Assembly (NCBI GenBank): GCA_020633555.1
Contig: JACKDL010000002.1
Location: forward strand, 186,001 to 250,000
Reading direction: 5' to 3'
Origin: Myxococcales bacterium
GTDB lineage: Bacteria; Myxococcota_A; Bradymonadia; UBA7976; UBA1532
Length of the DNA: 64,000 nt
The notes beneath the pieces are model-generated. The model was not told the origin of the DNA and made no database searches. It worked only from the letters and a program-made list of their open reading frames with translations. The translations under genes were made by a program, and so were the position numbers. This document shows positions 48,929 through 56,268 of this stretch, in pieces; within the stretch, counting starts at the first letter, position 1, and each line of letters begins with the position of its first letter.

Positions 48929-49318
48929 TCAGGCGGGCGGGCCCCGCGCTGGCGCGCCCACCCACCAGCCGGGGCGGTGACCGGCGTGGGCCGCGCCCGC
49001 CCGGGCTCGGAAGGGTCGGCCCGGCAGCAGGGCCGGGCGTGGCAGGGGCGGCAGGGCGAGCAACGCCACCTTCAGGTGGCTGGGATCGTCGCCGCCGTGC
49101 ACATGATCCTGCGCCGCCTCATGGGCTGGCGCCGCCGGGGGCAGCGCGAAGACGTCATCGGGACCCAGCGTGAACAGCGGCGCGGCGGTGGGAGCCTTTG
49201 GCGCGCTGTGGACATGCGGGCGGCCGCTCAGGTGCAGGCCGGGGCCGACCAGGAAGGTCAGGATCCAGGTGCAGACCAGCCACGGGGCCAGCCTGCGGTG
49301 GGGCGGGTGACGGCGCAC
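48929..49318 (-). CDS. Small His-rich membrane protein, first gene of the TonB operon
   Basis: A 129-aa protein with one hydrophobic segment (PWLVCTWILTFLVGPGLHL, about residues 12-30), then a His-rich periplasmic part (GRPHVHSAP; HVHGGDDPSHLKV) and a basic, Pro-rich C-terminus (GRPFRARAGAAHAGHRPGWW). The GTG at 49318 gives a good signal-anchor. Its stop lies 48 bp before the receptor start. Small His-rich proteins beside TonB receptors often relate to zinc, nickel or copper uptake; which metal is not shown. It is divergent from the 49487 gene. Confidence 0.55.
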   Translation of the reverse strand: MRRHPPHRRLAPWLVCTWILTFLVGPGLHLSGRPHVHSAPKAPTAAPLFTLGPDDVFALPPAAPAHEAAQDHVHGGDDPSHLKVALLALPPLPRPALLPGRPFRARAGAAHAGHRPGWWVGAPARGPPA

Positions 49319-49470
49319 CCGTGAATGGTGCGCGAGGGCGCCACAGCGGGGCAACGGCGTCGGCGCAGCGGTGCCCCGGACTGACGCAGCGCGTCGTACG
49401 GAAACCCCTGCGGAGCCTGGGCGGTCGCTTGCCAACCCTGGGCCGGGGTGCCATCCTCTGCGCCCCGTTG

Positions 49471-49484
49471 ACCACGTTAGTGGT
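49471..49484. promoter_or_regulatory. Palindrome ACCAC-GTTA-GTGGT
   Basis: A 5+5 bp perfect inverted repeat centred on GTTA, 2 bp before the ATG at 49487 and about 150 bp upstream of the divergent TonB operon. It sits where a repressor would cover the start of the plus-strand gene. Confidence 0.35.
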
Positions 49485-49486
49485 GT

Positions 49487-50131
49487 ATGGCTGCGACCCA
49501 ACCGCCCTTCGCTGGCCGCCCGCCCGTCGACCGGCCCAGCTCGCCGGACCTGCTGGTCGAGACCGTGACGCAGCAGCCCATCACCGGCCCGCTGTCCCTC
49601 GAGCCGCCCTCCCGGCCCCCCTGGGCGCTGGTGAGCCTGCTGGTGGTGCTGGGCCTGGCCGGGCTGCTGGGCGTCTTCCTCATGCCCAACGAGCCCGATC
49701 CGGCGCAGCCCGTGGCCTACGGCCTGCGCCTGGAGCGCCCCGACGGCACCGTGCTGGCCGGGGCGGCGATGCCGGGCGACACCGTGGTGCCCGTGGTGGT
49801 GGGCCCCGCCCCAGAGGGCGACGCACCCTTCGTCTACCTGCTGCGGCGCGACTATCAGGGCGTGGTCCATCGGCTGCATCCGGTCACCGGCGACACCCGC
49901 CTGCCCCGGCCCGATGGCAAGGGGCGGGTGAGCCTGCCGCCGCTCACCGTGCCCGACAGCAAGGGGGAGCTGCTGGTGCTGGTGATCAGCCCGGATCGGC
50001 TGGCCGAGCCCCAGATGGCGCTGTCGCGGCTGGCGCACGGGCGGACCCGGGCGCTGGTGGTGCGCCGCCCCCTGCGGGTCCAGGCGCCGCCCGCACAGCT
50101 CGCCGGGGACGCCGCGCCGCCCCCGCCTTGA
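49487..50131 (+). CDS. Membrane-anchored protein with DUF4384-like beta domain
   Basis: A 214-aa protein of unknown function. A cytoplasmic Pro-rich N-terminus (residues 1-44) leads to one transmembrane segment (ALVSLLVVLGLAGLLGVFL, about residues 46-65) and a beta domain (FVYLLRRDYQGVVHRLHP, GELLVLVISPDRL) resembling the DUF4384 type found near kinases and caspase-like proteins. The last 20 residues are Pro/Ala-rich. ATG 49487 follows the palindrome. It lies 77 bp before the thioredoxin gene and may share its transcript. Confidence 0.6.
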   Translation: MAATQPPFAGRPPVDRPSSPDLLVETVTQQPITGPLSLEPPSRPPWALVSLLVVLGLAGLLGVFLMPNEPDPAQPVAYGLRLERPDGTVLAGAAMPGDTVVPVVVGPAPEGDAPFVYLLRRDYQGVVHRLHPVTGDTRLPRPDGKGRVSLPPLTVPDSKGELLVLVISPDRLAEPQMALSRLAHGRTRALVVRRPLRVQAPPAQLAGDAAPPPP

Positions 50132-50139
50132 CCGCGGGG

Positions 50140-50169
50140 GTGACACACCTCGCCCGGCTGGCGTATCCA
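50140..50169 (+). promoter_or_regulatory. Possible promoter of the second thioredoxin
   Basis: GTGACA (50140-50145, 5/6), an 18-bp spacer and TATCCA (50164-50169, 3/6) lie 39 bp before the thioredoxin ATG. The -10 is weak, so this is tentative. Confidence 0.3.
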
Positions 50170-50208
50170 TCGGGCGTCCCAGCGAACCCCAAGCCCCCCG
50201 AGGTCCCC

Positions 50209-50670
50209 ATGAGCCACCCCAACCTGCACGAGCTCAAGTCCCGCGCCCAGTTCGAGGAAGTGGTCCTCGGCGCCGACAAGCCCGCCGTCATCGACTTCTG
50301 GGCGGAGTGGTGTGGCCCCTGCAAGGCCACGGCGCCCGGCTTCGCCGCCGCCGCGAAGGCGCTGGGCGACGAGGTCATCTTCGCCAAGGTCAACACCGAG
50401 GAGGTCCCCGATCTGGCGGCGGCCTTCAAGGTGCGCAGCATCCCCACCCTGGCAGTGATGTGGCGCGGCAAGGTCATCGACGTGCACATCGGCGCCACCG
50501 GCCAGTCGGGGGTGGAGTCCATCGCCAAGCGCGCCCTGCGTCGGGCCGATCGCGACCGCAAGAAGGAGGGCCTGCCCACCTCGAGCGCGGCGGGCGCCGA
50601 CGGCGAGAGCGAGGGCGGTGAGGGCGGCCTGATGAGCAAGATCAAGGGCTTCTTCGGCGGCGCGGCCTGA
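50209..50670 (+). CDS. Thioredoxin with C-terminal Gly/Lys extension
   Basis: A 153-aa thioredoxin with DFWAEWCGPCKA (C35/C38) and the cis-Pro loop SIPT. Past the 110-residue fold it carries a charged extension, ADRDRKKEGLPTSSAAGADG, followed by Glu/Gly residues and KIKGFFGGAA. No signal peptide, so cytoplasmic. The ATG at 50209 follows GAGG. It differs from the thioredoxin at 9988-10368 in the extension and the residues after CGPCK (ATAPG versus AFGPI), so the two probably serve different partners. Confidence 0.9.
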   Translation: MSHPNLHELKSRAQFEEVVLGADKPAVIDFWAEWCGPCKATAPGFAAAAKALGDEVIFAKVNTEEVPDLAAAFKVRSIPTLAVMWRGKVIDVHIGATGQSGVESIAKRALRRADRDRKKEGLPTSSAAGADGESEGGEGGLMSKIKGFFGGAA

Positions 50671-50832
50671 CCCTCCCGGGCGCGCCCCAGGCCGCGCGGC
50701 GTCCCCGGCGGGCGGTGGGCCGACCCACCGTCCGCCCCGCGCGGTCGAGCCTGGCGTCACGCCGACCCCACCCCCACTGGCCGTCACCCCGCCCGCGCCG
50801 TACCATCGCAGCGACGAGCGGCGGGAGGCCCC

Positions 50833-52191
50833 ATGCGGTACGCACAGAGTCTGACGGTGGTGGCGCTGGCCCTGGCCTGGCCGGCGCTGGCCCAGGCCCA
50901 GCAGAGCGAGCAGCCCCCCTTCGAGTGCGACAACAACTTCGGCGCCTGCGGCACCCCCAACATGTCGGGCGGGGGCGGGGGTGGCGGGGGCGGCGGCTCG
51001 ATCCTCATCGCCAACACCGATCTGGGTGACACCTACCAGAACGCCGACGACTTCGATGACGACGGCTGGGAGGATCCCCAGGACAACTGCCCCCGCGACC
51101 GCAACCCCGAGCAGGCCGACAGCGACGGCGACGGCGTGGGGGACGCCTGCGACAACTGCCTGGGCACCGCCAACGCCGATCAGGCCGATCTGGACGGCGA
51201 CGGCGAGGGCGATCTGTGCGACGGCGATCGCGACGGCGACGGGGTGGAGGACGGGGCCGACAACTGCCCGGCGGTGCCGAACCCGGCCCTGGGGGGTGAC
51301 GGGCAGCCCGATCTGGACGGCAACGGCGTGGGCGACGCCTGCGACGTCGATCTGGACGGCGACGGGCTGAACAACGGGGAGGATCCCTGCCCGATGAGCG
51401 CCGAGGTGGTGGATCCCGAGGGGCAGGCCGCCGCGTGCTTCCCCGACGCCGACGGCGACGGCATCAGCGAGCTTGATCCGCTGCGGCCCGACAACTGCCC
51501 CTTCGTGGTCAACGACGATCAGGCCGATCTGGACGGCGACGGGGTGGGCGACGCCTGCGATCCCGACGGCGACGGCGATGGCCTGGTGAACCGGCTGGAC
51601 AACTGCCCCGGGCACCCCAACCCCGATCAGGCGGACGCCGATCGGGACGGCTGGGGCGACGTCTGCGACGACACCTTCTGCTTCACCGTGTTCGGCGACG
51701 CCGCGAACTGCCTGGATCCCGAGGCAGACTTCGCGGTCTACAGCCCCAACCTGATCACCTCGACGGGCACCTCGGTGCGGCTGCGGCTGTTCGCCAACCG
51801 GCAGAACCAGGCGTTCCGGTATGTGTGGACGGTGGCGTCGGCGCCCAAGGGCAGCCGGGCGGGCGTGAAGGCGGCGCGGGGGGCCGTGGCCGACTCCACC
51901 CCGTGGGAGTACCGCTACGACGAGGGCGCCGAGGCCCGGTTCGTGCCCGATCAGCCGGGGGAGTACGTGCTGCGGGTTCAGGCCGAGACGGTGCTGGAGG
52001 ATCAGGTGACCCGCGAGATCAACGCCACGGCCACGTGGACCGCCACCCTGGTGGTGGACGGGCCCGCGCTGGCGGCGGCCGACGACGGCGGCTGCCAGGC
52101 CAGCCCGGGGCGGCCGACGCCCACGCCGTGGGGGCTGGCGGCGCTGGGCCTGCTGGGTCTGGTGGCGCGTCGGCGCCGCAAGGGGTCATGA
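50833..52191 (+). CDS. Secreted thrombospondin type 3 repeat protein with MYXO-CTERM-like anchor
   Basis: A 452-aa surface protein. The signal peptide (residues 1-22) is followed by a run of ten Gly, and then about residues 70-290 are thrombospondin type 3 calcium-binding repeats, each of the form DNCP...NPxQxDxDGDGxGDACD. A beta domain (VRLRLFANRQNQAFRYVWTVA) comes next, of PKD-like type. The C-terminus GGCQASPGRPTPTPWGLAAL then hydrophobic LGLLGLVARRRRKGS is the MYXO-CTERM form. It is the first gene of a six-gene coupled operon. Its upstream TACCAT resembles a -10 box. Confidence 0.82.
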   Translation: MRYAQSLTVVALALAWPALAQAQQSEQPPFECDNNFGACGTPNMSGGGGGGGGGGSILIANTDLGDTYQNADDFDDDGWEDPQDNCPRDRNPEQADSDGDGVGDACDNCLGTANADQADLDGDGEGDLCDGDRDGDGVEDGADNCPAVPNPALGGDGQPDLDGNGVGDACDVDLDGDGLNNGEDPCPMSAEVVDPEGQAAACFPDADGDGISELDPLRPDNCPFVVNDDQADLDGDGVGDACDPDGDGDGLVNRLDNCPGHPNPDQADADRDGWGDVCDDTFCFTVFGDAANCLDPEADFAVYSPNLITSTGTSVRLRLFANRQNQAFRYVWTVASAPKGSRAGVKAARGAVADSTPWEYRYDEGAEARFVPDQPGEYVLRVQAETVLEDQVTREINATATWTATLVVDGPALAAADDGGCQASPGRPTPTPWGLAALGLLGLVARRRRKGS

Positions 52192-52198
52192 TCCCGCC

Positions 52199-54445
52199 GT
52201 GCGCCCCGCCCTGATCCTGATCGCCGCCCTGCTGGGCTGCACCGAGTCCACCCTGCAGCCCGTGCCGCCGCCGCTGCCGCCGCCGCTGGACGACCGGCTG
52301 CAGATCGTGGGCGAGGTGTGCACCGAGCCCGCCGACGTCAGCCCCTTCCCCGTGAAGGTGCTGTTCGTGGTGGATCAGAGCACCTCGCTGCAGTGCACCG
52401 ACAGCCGCAACCGCCGCTACAACGCGCTGGCACGGGTCATCGACGATCTGCTGCCGCTGCCCAACCTGAGCTTCGGCTTCGTGGGCTTCGCGAGCTGGTC
52501 GCGGGTGCAGGACTTCACCCGGGACCGGGGCGCGCTGCGGCCGCTGACGGATCCAGGCCAGGGGCTGGGGCCCGCCACCGACTACCAGGGCGCGCTGGCC
52601 TCGGCGGTGCGGCTGCTGGAGCAGGACATGGTGGAGGTGGGGCCCGCGGAGCGCGCCCGCACCCGCTACGTGGTGGTGTTCGTCAGCGACGGGGTGCCCG
52701 AGCCCCGCTGCCGGGCGGGCTGCGAGGATGACGGTGCCCGCTGCGCCAACGGCGCCGACGACGACGGCGACGGACAGGTGGACGGCGCCGATCCCGACTG
52801 CGCGAACCTGGACGACGCCAGCCTGCGACCCGACGTGCTGTACGGGGTGTGCAACACCGATCAGGTGGTGCCCGACGACGTGTACGTGGATCTGGCGGGC
52901 CGCTGCCCGGCCTACAACCAGCCCCAGCAGATCCTGGAGCGGGTGGACGATCTGGTGGCGCTGGAGCGGGTCTACTCGGCGGGCGACGTGGTGCTGAACA
53001 CCGTGTTCCTGTCGGCGCCGCAAGAGGTGATCACCTCGGTCTGCGGCGACGCGGCGGCGGCCTTCGGCTACGCGGCCGAGCCCGCGCGGGCGCTGCTGCA
53101 GGGCATGGCGCGGGCGGGCGGCGGCGTGTTCCGCGACGTGAACCTGGAGGTGGAGGACGACACCTTCCTGAGCTTCGACTTCGCATCGCTGCGCTCGCCG
53201 TACTTCGTCACCGAGTTCGTGGCGCAGAACCAGAGCGCGCGGCCAGGGGCCAGCGACGCGCCGGCGGCGCCGGACACCGATCACGACGGTCTGACAGACG
53301 CCGAGGAGCGGGCGCTGGGCCTGCAGCCCCTGCTGGCGGACAGCGACCGCGATCCCGCCACCGGCGAGGTGGTGGGCGACGGCTACAGCGATCTGTTCGA
53401 GGTGCGCCTGGCGGCCCGCGGCTTCGACCCCAAGGATCCCACCGCGCCCGCCCAGCCCTGCGAGGGCACCGGGGACGCTGACGGCGACGGCCTGCGGGAC
53501 TGCGAGGAGCGCTTCCTGGGCACGGGGGTGCGCCAGCCCGACACCGACGGCGACCGGCTGGTGGACGGCCTGGAGCTGCGGGTGGGCACCGATCCGCTGG
53601 TGGCCGATGCCGATCTGGATCCTGACTTCGACGGGGTGATCACCCGCGACGAGATCCGCGCGGGCACCGATCCGTTCACGCCCGACGCCGAGCGCTTCCG
53701 GCGGGATCCCGTGCGCGCGGCCTTGGAGGATCACGGCGAGGTGCCCGTGCCCGACCGCGAGGACGGCACGCCGGTGATGCGCCACTGCTACGGCTTCAAC
53801 GTCGAGGACGTGCGCCTGGCCACCACGGTCCAGCCGCGGGATCGGGGCCGCAACCGGGTGTACCTGACGATGGCCGGTGAGCCCGTGGGGGCGGCGGCGG
53901 GCCGCGGGGCGGTGCGCCGGGCCTGCGTCGAGGCCGTGTACGTGGACGGCGGGCGCAAGGTGCCCGCCAGCGGCGTCATCGACGTGTCGCAGCGGGGCTG
54001 GGACGCGCTGCAGGCGCGGCTGGACGACCGCTTCGACGCGCTTGCGAGCTGCATGGGCTTCACCGAGCCGCGGCTGATGCGGCGCTTCGATCTCGAGGAT
54101 CTGTTGCGGGCCTGCGTGGGCCCCAGCCTGCCCGTGGGGGGGTTCCTGTTCCAGCAGGAGGAGCTGCGGACCCTGCTGCGCCAGCTCCTGAGCCGGGATC
54201 TGACGGTGAAGGGGCCGGTGCACCCCAGCGACCTGTTCTGGCCCATCGAGCAGTTTGATCCGGCCCAGCACTGCTTCCAGCCCTGGGCCTACGAGCGCCT
54301 GCAGGCCCTGAGCGAGGTGCTGCTGGAGGTCTGCCAGGCCTGCCCCGCGGTGACCACCGGTCGCTACGACATGGCGGTCCCGGACGCCGGCGCGGACGGG
54401 GGCGCCGACGGCGGGCCCGACAGCGCGGCCGGGGATCCCGAGTGA
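52199..54445 (+). CDS. vWA-domain lipoprotein with TSP3-like repeats (paralogue 1)
   Basis: A 748-aa lipoprotein (lipobox LLGC, C14, CTEST). The von Willebrand A domain begins VLFVVDQSTSL with the metal-ion site D59-x-S-x-S, and further MIDAS parts TDYQGAL and VVFVSDG. An Asp-rich insert with DDDGDGQVDGADPDC interrupts it. After about residue 360 are calcium-type repeats (DTDHDGLTD, DADGDGLRDCEE, DTDGDRLVDGLE, DPDFDGVITRDE). The end has YDMAVPDAGADGG, a relic of the Asp-Met-Ala repeat. GTG at 52199, 7 bp after the previous stop. The next gene is a paralogue. Confidence 0.8.
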   Translation: MRPALILIAALLGCTESTLQPVPPPLPPPLDDRLQIVGEVCTEPADVSPFPVKVLFVVDQSTSLQCTDSRNRRYNALARVIDDLLPLPNLSFGFVGFASWSRVQDFTRDRGALRPLTDPGQGLGPATDYQGALASAVRLLEQDMVEVGPAERARTRYVVVFVSDGVPEPRCRAGCEDDGARCANGADDDGDGQVDGADPDCANLDDASLRPDVLYGVCNTDQVVPDDVYVDLAGRCPAYNQPQQILERVDDLVALERVYSAGDVVLNTVFLSAPQEVITSVCGDAAAAFGYAAEPARALLQGMARAGGGVFRDVNLEVEDDTFLSFDFASLRSPYFVTEFVAQNQSARPGASDAPAAPDTDHDGLTDAEERALGLQPLLADSDRDPATGEVVGDGYSDLFEVRLAARGFDPKDPTAPAQPCEGTGDADGDGLRDCEERFLGTGVRQPDTDGDRLVDGLELRVGTDPLVADADLDPDFDGVITRDEIRAGTDPFTPDAERFRRDPVRAALEDHGEVPVPDREDGTPVMRHCYGFNVEDVRLATTVQPRDRGRNRVYLTMAGEPVGAAAGRGAVRRACVEAVYVDGGRKVPASGVIDVSQRGWDALQARLDDRFDALASCMGFTEPRLMRRFDLEDLLRACVGPSLPVGGFLFQQEELRTLLRQLLSRDLTVKGPVHPSDLFWPIEQFDPAQHCFQPWAYERLQALSEVLLEVCQACPAVTTGRYDMAVPDAGADGGADGGPDSAAGDPE

Positions 54446-56268
54446 GCCGGCCTTGGCCTTGGCGGCTGGCCGCCGCCCTCGTGGCGCTGCTGGTGTGCGC
54501 CTGCACCGACGCCGAGCTGGAGGAGATCCCGACGCCGCCGCCACCGCCGCGCGACGATACGCTGCGGGTGGACGGCGCCCTGTGCACCCGGCCGCCCGAC
54601 GCCCTGGAGTTTCCTCTGCGGGTGCTGTTCCTGGTGGACGGCAGCGAGAGCATGGAGACCACCGATCCGGTGGATCCCGCCACCGGGGAGACGCGCCGGC
54701 AGGCGGCGGTGCGCGAGACCTGGACGCGGCTGCTGCAGGGCAGCGAGGGGGCGGTGAAGGTGGGCATCGCCCGGTTCAGCGCCCAGGCCCAGAGCCGCAC
54801 GGTGGTGGATCTGGACGGCGATGACCTGCCCGAGAGCTTCTTCAGCGACGACCCGGCGGTGCTCGAGATCGCCACCCAGGCGCTGGCGGCCACGGACCGC
54901 ACCACCAACTACCTGAACGCCCTGGATGAGGCGTACTTCGAGCTGCGCACCGAGATGTTGCGGGCCGACGAGGAGGCCTTGTCGCGCAGCCGGTATGTGG
55001 TGGTGTTCCTCAGCGACGGCCTGCCCGACGAGGCGGGCGCCGAGGGTCGGCGCAACACGGCGGGGGCCATCGTGGACGCGGTGGGTGGGCTGCAGGATCT
55101 GGCCGATCTGTTCGGTGTGCCCGAGTTCGCCTTCCACACCGTGTACCTGTCGGCGGGGCAGGGGCCCGCGCTGGACCAGGCGGCCCAGGATCTGTTGGGC
55201 GCCATGGCGCAGCGGGGCGGGGGCAACTACCGCAGCGTGCCCAGCGGGGAGCGGCTGGACTTCCTGGGCCTGGACCTGGCGCGCATCCGGCGGGTGTTCC
55301 GGCTGCGGTCGCTGGTGGCGGTGCACCAGCACCTGCTGCTGGACGCGGCCCAGGTGCCGCCGGCGCCGCTGCCCGCGCCCACGGGCTTCAAGGATGTGGA
55401 CGGCGACGGACGCCCGGGCTGTGGCGATCCGCTGGTGGACTCGGACGGCGACGGGCTGGCGGACGTGCGGGAGCGGCTCATCGGCAGCGACCCGGCCGAT
55501 CCCGACACGGACCGCGACGGTGTCCGCGATCGCATCGAGTGGGCGCTGGGCCGCAGCGGGCTGGACCCCCTGGACCCAACCGACACGGGCTGCCGGGTGC
55601 TGGACCAGGTGGTGGACCGGCCCGACTGCGGTGACGCCGATGGCGACGGGGTGTGCGACTGCGGGGTGGACAGCGAGGACCTGGACGGCGACGGCCGCTG
55701 CGACGACCCCGACGGCGACGGCGACGGCCTGAACGACTGCGAGGAGATCTACCTGGGCACCAGCCGCACGGCCGTGGACACGGACGCCGACGGGCTGCCC
55801 GACCTGCTGGAGTTCCGCGCGGGCACCAGCCCCGTGCAGGCCGACGGCCGGGGCGATCTGGACTGGGACCACACCGACAACGCGCTGGAGGCCACCACCC
55901 TGGGGGATCCGCGCTGCGACGACGCCGCCGCCCGCTCCCAGGTGGCCCTGGGCTGGCAGCTCGAGGATCTGGGCCTGGAGGGTGAGCGCAACTGCGCCCG
56001 GTTCACGGTGGATCGCATCACCCTGCTGCCCACCGCGGGGGCCGATCCCGGGCTGAACCGGGTGCTGTTCTTCGCGGGCGAGGGGGCCTTTGACGAGCGC
56101 GACGCCTTCGCGGGCTGGCGGGTGGCCTGCGTCGAGGCCCGCTACCTGCTGGCGGGCGCAGGGGGGGACCTGAAGTCGCCGCCCTCGGGCCGGCTGCGCC
56201 TGGCCGACGACGACTTCGTAGATGCCCGGGCGTTTGATCCGGTCGAGCACTGCGTGCGGGGGTTCTGA
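54442..56268 (+). CDS. vWA-domain lipoprotein with TSP3-like repeats (paralogue 2)
   Basis: A 608-aa lipoprotein (lipobox VCAC, C21, TDAELEE). It repeats the plan of the preceding gene: a CTRPPD linker, vWA domain starting VLFLVDGSESM (MIDAS D66-x-S-x-S), TTNYLNALDEA, VVVFLSDGLPD, then calcium-type repeats (DGDGRPGCGD, DSDGDGLAD, DTDRDGVRD, DLDGDGRCDDPDGDGDGLNDCE written in shorter pieces along the chain). It lacks the long insert of paralogue 1. A C-terminal beta domain follows (GLNRVLFFAGEG). The GTG overlaps the previous stop by four bases (GTGA). vWA domains typically bind protein partners through a metal. Confidence 0.8.
   Translation: MSRPWPWRLAAALVALLVCACTDAELEEIPTPPPPPRDDTLRVDGALCTRPPDALEFPLRVLFLVDGSESMETTDPVDPATGETRRQAAVRETWTRLLQGSEGAVKVGIARFSAQAQSRTVVDLDGDDLPESFFSDDPAVLEIATQALAATDRTTNYLNALDEAYFELRTEMLRADEEALSRSRYVVVFLSDGLPDEAGAEGRRNTAGAIVDAVGGLQDLADLFGVPEFAFHTVYLSAGQGPALDQAAQDLLGAMAQRGGGNYRSVPSGERLDFLGLDLARIRRVFRLRSLVAVHQHLLLDAAQVPPAPLPAPTGFKDVDGDGRPGCGDPLVDSDGDGLADVRERLIGSDPADPDTDRDGVRDRIEWALGRSGLDPLDPTDTGCRVLDQVVDRPDCGDADGDGVCDCGVDSEDLDGDGRCDDPDGDGDGLNDCEEIYLGTSRTAVDTDADGLPDLLEFRAGTSPVQADGRGDLDWDHTDNALEATTLGDPRCDDAAARSQVALGWQLEDLGLEGERNCARFTVDRITLLPTAGADPGLNRVLFFAGEGAFDERDAFAGWRVACVEARYLLAGAGGDLKSPPSGRLRLADDDFVDARAFDPVEHCVRGF

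Noticed and set aside
48929..50170. Long minus-strand frame spanning 48929-50170 as a single protein
   Set aside because: Only the last 130 codons (48929-49318) look like a real protein; the rest is antisense to the gene at 49487.
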